A stretch of 64,000 nt of DNA, from assembly GCA_948470475.1 (NCBI GenBank), contig OX419337.1, positions 6,152,074-6,216,073 on the forward strand. Direction: 5' to 3'. This DNA is from Galaxea fascicularis (Eukaryota > Cnidaria > Anthozoa > Scleractinia > Euphylliidae). Shown here piece after piece: positions 12,601-27,837 of the stretch. The notes under the pieces were generated by a model. The model saw only the letters and a program-made list of their open reading frames with translations, was not told the DNA's origin and did not search any database. The translations under genes and the position numbers were made by a program. The first letter of the stretch is position 1. The number at the start of each line of letters is the position of its first letter.

Positions 12601-15600
12601 GCAAGATTTTAGCAAAGTTGAAATTTGGACCAAAACCCAAAGGGGGGACCACATGCTTTTGAGTCCAATTTTGAATTTGGCTTAAACTTTGCCTATTTCA
12701 TAAAGGAACCTAGAAATCATGTATAAATGCTTCCAAGAACTCCCACAACATGATTTCTATTCTTATTTGAGCTGTGTGCAAGATTGTAGCAAAGTTGAAA
12801 TTTGGACCAAAACCCAAAGGGGGGACCACATGCTTTTGAGTCCAATTTTGAATTTGGCTTAAACTTTGCCTATTTCATAAAGGAACCTAGAAATCATGTA
12901 TAAATGCTTCCAAGAACTCCCACAACATGATTTCTATTCTTATTTGAGCTGTGTGCAAGATTTTAGCAAAGTTGAAATTTGGACCAAAACCAAAAGGGGG
13001 GACCACATGCTTTTGAGTCAAATTTTGAATTTGGCTTAAACTCTGCTTATTTCAAAAAGGAACCTAGAAATCATGTGTAAATGCTTCCAAGAACTCCCAC
13101 AACATGATTTCTATTCTTATTTAAGCTGTGTGCAAGATTGTAGCAAAGTTGAAATTTTGACCAAAACCCAAAGGGGGGACCACATGCTTTTGAGTCAAAT
13201 TTTGAATTTGGCTTAAACTTTGCGTATTTGAAAAAGGAACCTAGAAATCATGTCTAAATACTTCCAAGAACTCCCACAACATGATTTCTATTCTTATTTG
13301 AGCTGTGTGCAAGATTGTAGCAAAGTTGAAATTTGGACCAAAACCCAAAGGGGGGACCACATGCTTTTGAGTCCAATTTTGAATTTGGCTTAAACTTTGC
13401 CTATTTCAAAAAGGAACCTAGAAATCATGTGTAAATGCTTCCAAGAACTCCCACAACATGATTTCTATTCTTATTTGAGCTGTGTGCAAGATTTTAGCAA
13501 AGTTGAAATTTTGACCAAAACCCAAAGGGGGGACCACATGCTTTTGAGTCCAATTTTGAATTTGGCTTAAACTTTGCCTATTTCAAAAAGGAACCTAGAA
13601 ATCATGTGTAAATGCTTCCAAGAACTCCCACAACATGATTTCTATTCTTATTTGAGCTGTGTGCAAGATTGTAGCAAAGTTGAAATTTGGACCAAAACCC
13701 AAAGGGGGGACCACATGCTTTTGAGTCAAATTTTGAATTTGGCTTAAACTTTGCCTATTTCAGAAAGGAACCTAGAAATCATGTGTAAATGCTTCCAAGA
13801 ACTCCCACAACATGATTTCTATTCTTATTTGAGCTGTGTGCAAGATTGTAGCAAAGTTGAAATTTTGACCAAAACCCAAAGGGGGGACCACATGCTTTTG
13901 AGTCCAATTTTGAATTTGGCTTAAACTTTGCCTATTTCAGAAAGGAACCTAGAAATCATGTGTAAATGCTTCCAAGAACTCCCACAACATGATTTCTATT
14001 CTTATTTGAGCTGTGTGCAAGATTGTAGCAAAGTTGAAATTTTGACCAAAACCCAAAGGGGGGACCACATGCTTTTGAGTCCAATTTTGAATTTGGCTTA
14101 AACTTTGCCTATTTCAAAAAGGAACCTAGAAATCATGTGTAAATGCTTCCAAGAACTCCCACAACATGATTTCTATTCTTATTTGAGCTGTGTGCAAGAT
14201 TGTAGCAAAGTTGAAATTTTGACCAAAACCCAAAGGGGGGACCACATGCTTTTGAGTCAAATTTTGAATTTGGCTTAAACTTTGCCTATTTCAAAAAGGA
14301 ACCTAGAAATCATGTGTAAATGCTTCCAAGAACTCCCACAACATGATTTCTATTCTTATTTGAGCTGTGTGCAAGATTGTAGCAAAGTTGAAATTTTGAC
14401 CAAAACCCAAAGGTGCGACCACATGCTTTTGAGTCAAATTTTGAATTTGGCTTAAACTTTGCCTATTTCAAAAAGGAACCTAGAAATCATGTCTAAATGC
14501 TTCCAAGAACTCCCACAACATGATTTCTATTCTTATTTAAGCTGTGTGCAAGATTTTAGCAAAGTTGAAATTTTGACCAAAACCCAAAGGGGGAACCACA
14601 TGCTTTTGAGTCAAATTTTGAATTTGGCTTAAACTTTGCCTATTTCAAAAAGGAACCTAGAAATCATGTGTAAATGCTTCCAAGAACTCCCACAACATGA
14701 TTTCTATTCTTATTTGAGCTGTGTGCAAGATTTTAGCAAAGTTGAAATTTTGACCAAAACCCAAAGGGGGGACCACATGCTTTTGAGTCAAATTTTGAAT
14801 TTGGCTTAAACTTTGCCTATTTCAAAAAGGAACCTAGAAATCATGTGTAAATGCTTCCAAGAACTCCCACAACATGATTTCTATTCTTATTTGAGCTGTG
14901 TGCAAGATTGTAGCAAAGTTGAAATTTTGACCAAAACCCAAAGGGGGGACCACATGCTTTTGAGTCAAATTTTGACTTTCGCTTAAACTTTGCCTATTTC
15001 ATAAAGGAACCTAGAAATCATGTATAAATGCTTCCAAGAACTCCCACAACATGATTTCTATTCTTATTTGAGCTGTGTGCAAGATTTTAGCAAAGTTGAA
15101 ATTTGGACCAAAACCCAAAGGGGGGACCACATGCTTTTGAGTCAAATTTTGAATTTGGCTTAAACTTTGCGTATTTGAAAAAGGAACCTAGAAATCATGT
15201 GTAAATGCTTCCAAGAACTCCCACAACATGATTTCTATTCTTATTTGAGCTGTGTGCAAGATTGTAGCAAAGTTGAAATTTGGACCAAAACCCAAAGGGG
15301 GGACCACATGCTTTTGAGTCAAATTTTGAATTTGGCTTAAACTTTGCCTATTTCAAAAAGGAACCTAGAAATCATGTGTAAATGCTTCCAAGAACTCCCA
15401 CAACATGATTTCTATTCTTATTTGAGCTGTGTGCAAGATTTTAGCAAAGTTGAAATTTTGACCAAAACCCAAAGGGGGGACCACATGCTTTTGAGTCCAA
15501 TTTTGAATTTGGCTTAAACTTTGCCTATTTCAAAAAGGAACCTAGAAATCATGTGTAAATGCTTCCAAGAACTCCCACAACATGATTTCTATTCTTATTT

Positions 15601-18600
15601 GAGCTGTGTGCAAGATTGTAGCAAAGTTGAAATTTTGACCAAAACCCAAAGGGGGGACCACATGCTTTTGAGTCAAATTTTGAATTTGGCTTAAACTTTG
15701 CTTATTTAAAAAACGAACCTACAAATCATGTGTAAATGCTCCCAAGAACTCCCACAACATGATTTCTATTCTTATTTGAGCTGTGTGCAAGATTTTAGCA
15801 AAGTTGAAATTTTGACCAAAACCCAAAGGGGGGACCACATGCTTTTGAGTCAAATTTTGAATTTGGCTTAAACTTTGCCTTTTTAAAAAAGGAACCTAGA
15901 AATCATGTGTAAATGCTTCCAAGAACTCCCACAACATGATTTCTATTCTTATTTAAGCTGTGTGCAAGATTGTAGCAAAGTTGAAATTTTGACCAAAACC
16001 CAAAGGGGGGACCACATGCTTTTGAGTCCAATTTTGAATTTGGCTTAAACTTTGCCTATTTCAAAAAGAAACCTAGAAATCATGTGTAAATGCTTCCAAG
16101 AACTCCCACAACATGATTTCTATTCTTATTTGAGCTGTGTGCAAGATTTTAGCAAAGTTGAAATTTTGACCAAAACCCAAAGGGGGGACCACATGCTTTT
16201 GAGTCAAATTTTGAATTTGGCTTAAACTTTGCCTATTTCAAAAAGGAACCTAGAAATCATGTGTAAATGCTTCCAAGAACTCCCACAGCATGATTTCTAT
16301 TGTTATTTGAGCTGTGTGGAAGATTTTAGCAAAGTTGAAATTTTGACCAAAACCCAAAGGGAGGACCACATGCTTTTGAGTCAAATTTTGAATTTGGCTT
16401 AAACTTTGCCTATTTCAAAAAGGAACCTAGAAATCATGTGTAAATGCTTCCAAGAGCTCCCACAACATGATTTCTATTCTTATTTGAGCTGTGTGCAAGA
16501 TTTTAGCAAAGTTGAAATTTTGACCAAAACCCAAAGGGGGGACCACATGCTTTTGAGTCAAATTTTGAATTTGGCTTAAACTTTGCCTATTTCAAAAAGG
16601 AACCTAGAAATCATGTGTAAATGCTTCCAAGAACTCCCACAACATGATTTCTATTCTTATTTGAGCTTTGTGCAAGATTGTACCAAAGTTGAAATTTTGA
16701 CCAAAACCCAAAGGGGGGACCACATGCTTTTGAGTCAAATTTTGAATTTGGCTTAAACTTTGCCTATTTCAAAAAGGAACCTTGAAATCATGTGTAAATG
16801 CTTCCAAGAACTCCCACAACATGATTTCTATTCTTATTTGAGCTGTGTGCAAGATTTTGGCAAAGTTGAAATTTTGACCAAAACACAAAGGGGGGACCAC
16901 ATGCTTTTGAGTCAAATTTTGAATTTGGCTTAAACTTTGCCTATTTCAAAAAGGAACCTAGAAATCATGTGTAAATGCTTCCAAGAACTCCCACAACATG
17001 ATTTCTATTCTTATTTGAGCTGTGTGCAAGATTGTAGCAAAGTTGAAATTTGGACCAAAACCCAAAGGGGGGACCACATGCTTTTGAGTCAAATTTTGAA
17101 TTTGGCTTAAACTTTGCCTATTTGAAAAATGAACCTAGAAATCATGTGTAAATGCTTCCAAGAACTCCCACAACATGATTTCTATTCTTGTTTGAGCTGT
17201 GTGCAAGATTTTAGCAAAGTTTAAATTTTAACCAAAACCCAAAGGGGGGACCACATGCTTTTGAGTCCAATTTTGAATTTGGCTTAAACTTTGCCTATTT
17301 CAAAAAGGAACCTAGAAATCATGTGTAAATGCTTCCAAGAACTCCCACAACATGATTTCTATTCTTATTTCAGCTGTTTGCAAGATTGTAGCAAAGTTGA
17401 AATTTTGACCAAAACCCAAAGGGGGGACCACATGCTTTTGAGTCAAATTTTGAATTTGGCTTAAACTTTGCCTATTTCAAAAAGGAACCTAGAAATCATG
17501 TGTAAATGCTTCCAAGAACTCCCACAACATGATTTCTATTCTTATTTAAGCTGTGTGCAAGATTGTAGCAAAGTTGAAATTTTGACCAAAACCCAAAGGG
17601 GGGACCACATGCTTTTGAGTCCAATTTTGAATTTGGCTTAAACTTTGCCTATTTCAAAAAGGAACCTAGAAATCATGTGTAAATGCTTCCAAGAACTCCC
17701 ACAACATGATTTCTATTCTTATTTAAGCTGTGTGCAAGATTTTAGCAAAGTCGAAATTTTGACCAAAACCCAAAGGGGGGACCACATGCTTTTGAGTCAA
17801 ATTTTGAATTTGGCTTAAACTTTGCCTATTTCAAAAAGGAACCTAGAAATCATGTGTAAATGCTTCCAAGAACTCCCACAACATGATTTCTATTCTTATT
17901 TGAGCTGTGTGCAAGATTTTAGCAAAGTTGAAATTTTGACCAAAACCCAAAGGGGGGACCACATGCTTTTAAGTCAAATTTTAAATTTGGCTTAAACTTT
18001 GCCTATTTCAAAAAGGAACCTAGAAATCATGTGTAAATGCTTCCAAGAACTCCCACAACATGATTTCTATTCTTATTTGAGCTGTGTGCAAGATTTTAGC
18101 AAAGTTGAAATTTTGATCAAAACCCAAAGGGGGGACCACATGCTTTTGAGTCAAATTTTGAATTTGGCTTAAACTTTGCCTATTTCAAAAAGGAACCTAG
18201 AAATCATGTGTAAATGCTTCCAAGAACTCCCACAACATGAGTTCTATTCTTATTTGAGCTGTGTGCAAGATTTTAGCAAAGTTGAAATTTTGACCAAAAC
18301 CCAAAGGGGGGACCACATGCTTTTGAGTCCAATTTTGAATTTGGCTTAAACTTTGCCTATTTCAAAAAGGAACCTAGAAATCATGTGTAAATGCTTCCAA
18401 GAACTTCCACAACATGATTTCTATTCTTATTTAAGCTGTGTGCAAGATTGTAGCAAAGTTGAAATTTTGACCAAAACCCAAAGGGGGGACCACATGCTTT
18501 TGAGTCCAATTTTGAATTTGGCTTAAACTTTGCCTATTTCAAAAAGGAACCTAGAAATCATGTCTAAATGCTTCCAAGAACTCCCACAACATGATTTCTA

Positions 18601-21600
18601 TTCTTATTTCAGCTGTTTGCAAGATTGTAGCAAAGTTGAAATTTTGACCAAAACCCAAAGGGGGGACCAGATGCTTTTGAGTCCAATTTTGAATTTGGCT
18701 TAAACTTTGCCTATTTCAAAAAGGAACCTAGAAATCATGTGTAAATGCTTCCAAGAACTCCCACAACATGATTTCTATTCTTATTTGAGCTGTGTGCAAG
18801 ATTTTAGCAAAGTTGAAATTTTGACCAAAACCCAAAGGGGGGACCACATGCTTTTGAGTCAAATTTTGAATTTGGCTTAAACTTTGCCTATTTAAAAAAG
18901 GAACCTACAAATCATGTGTAAATGCTTCCAAGAACTCCCACAACATGATTTCTATTCTTATTTGAGCTGTGTGCAAGATTGTAGCAAAGTTGAAATTTTG
19001 ACCAAAACCCAAAGGGGGGACCACATGCTTTTGAGTCAAATTTTGAATTTGGCTTAAACTTTGCCTATTTCAAAAAGGAACCTAGAAATCATGTGTAAAT
19101 GCTTCCAAGAACTCCCACAACATGATTTCTATTCTTATTTGAGCTGTGTGCAAGATTTTAGCAAAGTTGAAATTTTGACCAAAACCCAAAGGGGGGACCA
19201 CATGCTTTTGAGTCAAATTTTGAACTTGGCTTAAACTTTGCCTATTTCAAAAAGGAACCTACAAATCATGTGTAAATGCTTCCAAGAACTCCCACAACAT
19301 GATTTCTATTCTTATTTGAGCTGTGTGCAAGATTGTAGCAAAGTTGAAATTTTGACCAAAACCCAAAGGGGGGACCACATGCTTTTGAGTCAAATTTTGA
19401 ATTTGGCTTAAACTTTGCCTATTTCAAAAAGGAACCTAGAAATCATGTGTAAATGCTTCGAAGAACTCCCACAACATGATTTCTATTCTTATTTGAGCTG
19501 TGTGCAAGATTTTAGCAAAGTTGAAATTTTGACCAAAACCCAAAGGGGGGACCACATGCTTTTGAGTCAAATTTTGAATTTGGCTTAAACTTTGCCTATT
19601 TAAAAAAGGAACCTAGAAATCATGTGTAAATGCTTCCAAGAACTCCCACAACATGATTTCTATTCTTATTTGAGCTGTGTGCAAGATTGTAGCAAAGTTG
19701 AAATTTTGACCAAAACCCAAAGGGGGGACCACATGCTTTTGAGTCAAATTTTGAATTTGGCTTAAACTTTGCCTATTTCAAAAAGGAACCTAAAAATCAT
19801 GTGTAAATGCTTCCAAGAACTCCCACAACATGATTTCTATTCTTATTTGAGCTGTGTGCAAGATTTTAGCAAAGTTGAAATTTTGACCAAAACCCAAAGG
19901 GGGGACCACATGCTTTTGAGTCAAATTTTGAATTTGGCTTAAACTTTGCCTATTTCAAAAAAAAACCCTAGAAATTATGTGTAAATGCTTTTAAGAACTC
20001 CCACAACATGATTTCTATTCTTGTTTGAGCTGTGTGCAAGATTGTAGCAAAGTTGAAATTTTGACCAAAACCCAAAGGGGGGACCACATGCTTTTGAGTC
20101 AAATTTTGAATTTGGCTTAAACTTTGCCTATTTCAAAAAGGAACCTAGAAATCATGTGTAAATGCTTCCAAGAACTCCCACAACATGATTTCTATTCTTA
20201 TTTCAGCTGTTTGCAAGATTTTAGCAAAGTTGAAATTTTGACCAAAACCCAAAGGGGGGACCACATGCTTTTGAGTCCAATTTTGAATTTGGCTTAAACT
20301 TTGCCTATTTCAAAAAGGAACCTAGAAATCATGTGTAAATGCTTCGAAGAACTCCCACAACATGATTTCTATTCTTATTTGAGCTGTGTGCAAGATTTTA
20401 GCAAAGTTGAAATTTTGACCAAAACCCAAAGGGGGGACCACATGCTTTTGAGTCCAATTTTGAATTTGGCTTAAACTTTGCCTATTTCAAAAAGGAACCT
20501 AGAAATCATGTGTAAATGCTTCCAAGAACTCCCACAACATGATTTCTATTCTTATTTGAGCTGTGTGCAAGATTGTAGCAAAGTTGAAATTTTGACCAAA
20601 ACCCAAAGGGGGGACCACATGCTTTTGAGTCAAATTTTGAATTTGGCTTAAACTTTGCCTATTTCAAAAAGGAACCTAGAAATCATGTGTAAATGCTTCC
20701 AAGAACTCCCACAACATGATTTCTATTCTTATTTGAGCTGTGTGCAAGATTTTAGCAAAGTTGAAATTTTGACCAAAACCCAAAGGGGGGACCACATGCT
20801 TTTGAGTCAAATTTTGAATTTGGCTTAAACTTTGCCTATTTCAAAAAAAACCCTAGAAATTATGTGTAAATGCTTTTAAGAACTCCCACAACATGATTTC
20901 TATTCTTGTTTGAGCTGTGTGCAAGATTGTAGCAAAGTTGAAATTTTGACCAAAACCCAAAGGGGGGACCACATGCTTTTGAGTCAAATTTTGAATTTGG
21001 CTTAAACTTTGCCTATTTCAAAAAGGAACCTAGAAATCATGTGTAAATGCTTCCAAGAACTCCCACAACATGATTTCTATTCTTATTTGAGCTGTGTGCA
21101 AGATTGTAGCAAAGTTGAAATTTTGACCAAAACGCAAAGGGGGGACCACTTGCTTTTAAGTCAAATTTTAAATTTGGCTTAAACTTTGCCTATTTCAAAA
21201 AGGAACCTAGAAATCATGTGTAAATGCTTCCAAGAACTCCCACAACATGATTTCTATTCTTATTTGAGCTGTGTGCAAGATTTTAGCAAAGTTGAAATTT
21301 TGACCAAAACCCAAAGGGGGGACCACATGCTTTTGAGTAGAATTTTGAATTTGGCTTAAAATTTGCCTATTTGAAAAATGAACCTAGAAATCATGTCTAA
21401 ATGCTTCCAAGAACTCCCACAACATGATTTCTATTCTTGTTTGAGCTGTGTGCAAGATTTTAGCAAAGTTGAAATTTTGACCAAAACCCAAAGGGGGGAC
21501 CACATGCTTTTGAGTCCAATTTTGAATTTGGCTTAAACTTTGCCTATTTCAAAAAGGAACCTAGAAATCATGTGTAAATGCTTCCAAGAACTCCCACAAC

Positions 21601-24600
21601 ATGATTTCTATTCTTATTTGAGCTGTGTGCAAGATTTTAGCAAAGTTGAAATTTTGACCAAAACCCAAAGGGGGGACCACATGCTTTTGAGTCAAATTTT
21701 GAATTTGGCTTCAACTTTGCCTATTTGAAAAAGGAACCAAGAAATCATGTCTAAATGCTTCCAAGAACTCCCACAACATGATTTCTATTCTTATTTGAGG
21801 TGTTTGCAAGATTTTAGCAAAGTTGAAATTTTGACCAAAACCCAAAGGGGGGACCACATGCTTTTGAGTCAAATTTTTTAATTTGGCTTAAACTTTGCCT
21901 ATTTCAAAAAGGAACCTAGAAATCATGTGTAAATGCTTCCAAGAACTCCCACAACATGATTTCTATTCTTATTTGAGCTGTGTGCAACATTTTAGCAAAG
22001 TTGAAATTTTGACCAAAACCCAAAGGGGGGACCACATGCTTTTGAGTCAAATTTTGAATTTGGCTTAAACTTTGCCTATTTAAAAAAAAACCTTAGAAAT
22101 TATGTGTAAATGCTTTTAAGAACTCCCACAATATGATTTCTATTCTTATTTGAGCTGTGTGCAAGATTTTAGCAAAGTTGAAATCTTGACCAAAACCCAA
22201 AGGGGGGACCACATGCTTTTGAGTCAAATTTTGAATTTGGCTTAAACTTTGCCTATTTGAAAAAGGAACCTAGAAATAATGTCTAAATGCTTCCAAGAAC
22301 TCCCACAACATGATTTCTATTCTTATTTGAGCTGTGTGCAAGATTTTAGCAAAGTTGAAATTTTGACCAAAACCCAAAGGGGGGACCACATGCTTTTGAG
22401 TCAAATTTTGAATTTGGCTTAAACTTTGCCTATTTGAAAAAGGAACCTAGAAATCATGTCTAAATGCTTCCAAGAACTCCCACAACATGATTTCTATTCT
22501 TATTTGAGCTGTGTGCAAGATTTTAGCAAAGTTGAAATTTTGACCAAAACCCAAAGGGGGGACCACATGCTTTTGAGTCAAATTTTTTAATTTGGCTTAA
22601 ACTTTACCTATTTCAAAAAGGAACCTGGAAATCATGTGTAAATGCTTCCAAGAACTCCCACAACATGATTTCTATTCTTATTTGAGCTGTTTGCAAGATT
22701 TTAACAAAGTTGAAATTTTGACCAAAACCCAAAAGGGGGACCACATGCTTTTGAGTCAAATTTTGAATTTGGCTTAAACTTTGCCTATTTTAAAAAGGAA
22801 CCTAGAAATCATGTGTAAATGCTTCCAAGAACTCCCACAACATGATTTCTATTCTTATTTGAGCTGTGTGCAACATTTTAGCAAAGTTGAAATTTTGACC
22901 AAAACCCAAAGGGGGGACCACATGCTTTTGAGTCAAATTTTGAATTTGGCTTAAACTTTGCCTATTTAAAAAAAAACCCTAGAAATTATGTGTAAATGCT
23001 TTTAAGAACTCCCACAACATGATTTCTATTCTTATTTGAGCTGTGTGCAAGATTTTAGCAAAGTTGAAATCTTGACCAAAACCCAAAGGGGGGACCACAT
23101 GCTTTTGAGTCAAATTTTGAATTTGGCTTAAACTTTGCCTATTTGAAAAAGGAACCTAGAAATAATGTCTAAATGCTTCCAAGAACTCCCACAACATGAT
23201 TTCTATTCTTATTTGAGCTGTGTGCAACATTTTAGCAAAGTTGAAATTTTGACCAAAACCCAAAGGAGGGACCACATGCTTTTGAGTCAAATTTTGAATT
23301 TGGCTTAAACTTTGCCTATTTAAAAAAAAACCCTAGAAATTATGTGTAAATGCTTTTAAGAACTCCCACAACATGATTTCTATTCTTATTTGAGCTGTGT
23401 GCAAGATTTTAGCAAAGTTGAAATCTTGACCAAAACCCAAAGGGGGGACCACATGCTTTTGAGTCAAATTTTTTAATTTGGCTTAAACTTTACCTATTTC
23501 AAAAAGGAACCTAGAAATCATGTGTAAATGCTTCCAGGAACTCCCACAACATGATTTCTATTCTTATTTGAGCTGTTTGCAAGATTTTAACAAAGTTGAA
23601 ATTTTGACCAAAACCCAAAAGGGGGACCACATGCTTTTGAGTCAAATTTTGAATTTGGCTTAAACTTTGCCTATTTTAAAAAGGAACCTAGAAATCATGT
23701 GTAAATGCTTCCAAGAACTCCCAACACATGATTTCTATTCTTATTTGAGCTGTGTGCAAGATTTTAGCAAAGTTGAAATTTTGACCAAAACCCAAAGGGG
23801 GGACCACATGCTTTTGAGTCAAATTTTGAATTTGGCTTAAACTTTGCCTATTTCAAAAAGGAACCTAGAAATCATGTCTAAATGCTTCCGAGAACTCCCA
23901 CAACATGATTTCTATTCTTATTTGAGCTGTGTGCAAGATTTTAGCAAAGTTGAAATTTTGACCAAAACCCAAAGGGGGGACCACATGCTTTTGAGTCAAA
24001 TTTTGAATTTGGCTTAAACTTTGCCTATTTAAAAAAAAACCCTAGAAATTATGTGTAAATTCTTTTAAGAACTCCCACAACATGATTTCTATTCTTATTT
24101 GAGCTGTGTGCAAGATTTTAGCAAAGTTGAAATCTTGACCAAAACCCAAAGGGGGGACCACATGCTTTTGAGTCAAATTTTGAATTTGGCTTAAACTTTG
24201 CCTATTTGAAAAAGGAACCTAGAAATAATGTCTAAATGCTTCCAAGAACTCCCACAACATGATTTCTATTCTTATTTGAGCTGTGTGCAAGATTTTAGCA
24301 AAGTTGAAATTTTGACCAAAACCCAAAGGGGGGACCACATGCTTTTGAGTCAAATTTTGAATTTGGCTTAAACTTTGCCTATTTCAAAAAGGAACCTAGA
24401 AATTATGTGTAAATGCTTCCAAGAACTCCCACAACATGATTTCTATTCTTATTTGAGCTGTGTGCAAGATTTTAGCAAAGTTGAAATTTTGACCAAAACC
24501 CAAAGGGGGGACCACATGCTTTTGAGTCCAATTTTGAATTTGGCTTAAACTTTGCCTATTTGAAAAAGGAACCAAGAAATCATGTCTAAATGCTTCCAAG

Positions 24601-27600
24601 AACTCCCACAACATGATTTCTATTCTTATTTGAGCTGTGTGCAAGATTTTAGCAAAGTTGAAATTTTGACCAAAACCCAAAGGGGGGACCACATGCTTTT
24701 GAGTCAAATTTTTTAATTTGGCTTAAACTTTGCCTATTTCAAAAAGGAACCTAGAAATCATGTGTAAATGCTTCCAAGAACTCCCACAACATGATTTCTA
24801 TTCTTATTTGAGCTGTTTGCAAGATTTTAACAAAGTTGAAATTTTGACCAAAACCCAAAAGGGGGACCACATGCTTTTGAGTCAAATTTTGAATTTGGCT
24901 TAAACTTTGCCTATTTTAAAAAGGAACCTAGAAATCATGTGTAAATGCTTCCAAGAACTCCCACAACATGATTTCTATTCTTATTTGAGCTGTGTGCAAG
25001 ATTGTAGCAAAGTTGAAATTTTGACCAAAACCCAAAGGGGGGACCACATGCTTTTGAGTCAAATTTTGAATTTGGCTTAAACTTTGCCTATTTCAAAAAG
25101 GAACCTAGAAATCATGTCTAAATGCTTCCGAGAACTCCCACAACATGATTTCTATTCTTATTTGAGCTGTTTGCAAGATTTTAACAAAGTTGAAATTTTG
25201 ACCAAAACCCAAAGGGGGGACCACATGCTTTTGAGTCAAATTTTGAATTTGGCTTAAACTTTGCCTATTTCAAAAAGGAACCTAGAAATCATGTGTAAAT
25301 GCTTCCGAGAACTCCCACAACATGATTTCTATTCTTATTTGAGCTGTGTGCAAGATTTTAGCAAAGTTGAAATTTTGACCAAAACCCAAAGGGGGGACCA
25401 CATGCTTTTGAGTCAAATTTTGAATTTGGCTTAAACTTTGCCTATTTAAAAAAAAACCCTAGAAATTATGTGTAAATTCTTTTAAGAACTCCCACAACAT
25501 GATTTCTATTCTTATTTGAGCTGTGTGCAAGATTTTAGCAAAGTTGAAATCTTGACCAAAACCCAAAGGGGGGACCACATGCTTTTGAGTCAAATTTTGA
25601 ATTTGGCTTAAACTTTGCCTATTTGAAAAAGGAACCTAGAAATAATGTCTAAATGCTTCCAAGAACTCCCACAACATGATTTCTATTCTTATTTGAGCTG
25701 TGTGCAAGATTTTAGCAAAGTTGAAATTTTGACCAAAACCCAAAGGGGGGACCACATGCTTTTGAGTCAAATTTTGAATTTGGCTTAAACTTTGCCTATT
25801 TCAAAAAGGAACCTAGAAATTATGTGTAAATGCTTCCAAGAACTCCCACAACATGATTTCTATTCTTATTTGAGCTGTGTGCAAGATTTTAGCAAAGTTG
25901 AAATTTTGACCAAAACCCAAAGGGGGGACCACATGCTTTTGAGTCCAATTTTGAATTTGGCTTAAACTTTGCCTATTTGAAAAAGGAACCTAGAAATCAT
26001 GTCTAAATGCTTCCAAGAACTCCCACAACATGATTTCTATTCTTATTTGAGCTGTGTGCAAGATTTTAGCAAAGTTGAAATTTTGACCAAAACCCAAAGG
26101 GGGGACCACATGCTTTTGAGTCAAATTTTTTAATTTGGCTTAAACTTTGCCTATTTCAAAAAGGAACCTAGAAATCATGTGTAAATGCTTCCAAGAACTC
26201 CCACAACATGATTTCTATTCTTATTTGAGCTGTTTGCAAGATTTTAACAAAGTTGAAATTTTGACCAAAACCCAAAAGGGGGACCACATGCTTTTGAGTC
26301 AAATTTTGAATTTGGCTTAAACTTTGCCTATTTTAAAAAGGAACCTAGAAATCATGTGTAAATGCTTCCAAGAACTCCCACAACATGATTTCTATTCTTA
26401 TTTGAGCTGTGTGCAAGATTGTAGCAAAGTTGAAATTTTGACCAAAACCCAAAGGGGGGACCACATGCTTTTGAGTCAAATTTTGAATTTGGCTTAAACT
26501 TTGCCTATTTCAAAAAGGAACCTAGAAATCATGTCTAAATGCTTCCGAGAACTCCCACAACATGATTTCTATTCTTATTTGAGCTGTGTGCAAGATTTTA
26601 GCAAAGTTGAAATTTTGACCAAAACCCAAAGGGGGGACCACATGCTTTTGAGTCCAATTTTGAATTTGGCTTAAACTTTGCCTATTTAAAAAACGAACCT
26701 AGAAATCATGTGTAAATGCTTCCAAGAACTCCCACAACATGATTTCTATTCTTGTTTGAGCTGTGTGCAAGATTTTAGCAAAGTTGAAATTTTGACCAAA
26801 ACCAAAAGGGGGGACCACATGCTTTTGAGTCAAATTTTGAATTTGGCTTAAACTTTGCCTATTTCAAAAAGGAACCTAGAAATCATGTGTAAATGCTTCC
26901 AAGAACTCCCACAACATGATTTCTATTCTTATTTGAGCTGTGTGCAAGATTTTACCAAAGTTGAAATTTTGACAATAACCCAAAGGGGGGACCACATGCT
27001 TTTGAGTCAAATTTTTTAATTTGGCTTAAACATTGCCTATTTCAAAAAGGAACCTAGAAATCATGTGTAAATGCTTCCAAGAACTCCCACAACATGATTT
27101 CTATTCTTATTTGAGCTGTGTGCAAGATTTTAGCAAAGTTGAAATTTTGACCAAAACCCAAAGGGGGACCACATGCTTTTGAGTCAAATTTTGAATTTGG
27201 CTTAAACTTTGCCTATTTCAAAAAGGAACCTAGAAATCATGTCTAAATGCTTCCAAGAACTCCCACAACATGATTTCTATTCTTATTTGAGCTGTGTGCA
27301 AGATTTTAGCAAAGTTGAAATTTTGACCAAAACCCAAAGGGGGGGACCACATGCTTTTGAGTCAAATTTTGAATTTGACTTAAACTTTGCCTATTTCAAA
27401 AAGAAACCTAGAAATCATGTGTTAATGCTTCCAAGAACTACCACAACATGATGTCTCTTCTTATTTCATCTGTGTGCAAGATTTTAGCAAAGTTGAAATT
27501 TTGACCAAAACCCAAAGGGGGGACCACATGCTTTTGAGTCAAATTTTGAATTTGGCTTAAACTTTGCCTATTTAAAAAAGGAACCTAGAAATCATGTCTA

Positions 27601-27837
27601 AATGCTTCCAAGAACTCCCACAACATGATTTCTATTCTTATTTGAGCTGTGTGCAAGATTGTAGCAAAGTTGAGAGTTTGACCAAAACCCAAAGGGGGGA
27701 CCACATGCTTTTGAGTCAAATTTTGAATTTGGCTTAAACTTTGCCTATTTCAAAAAGGAACCTAGAAATCATGTGTAAATGCTTCTAAGAACTCCCACAA
27801 CATGATTTCTATTCTTATTTGAGCTTTGTGCAAGATT

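Noticed and set aside
21540..21728. 62-codon open frame in the satellite
   Set aside because: It starts at TTG, and exists only because one monomer has TCA in place of the usual TAA; it is satellite, not a gene.
27209..27451. 80-codon open frame in the satellite
   Set aside because: It arises from a 7-G run that shifts the frame past the usual stop; no sign of selection.
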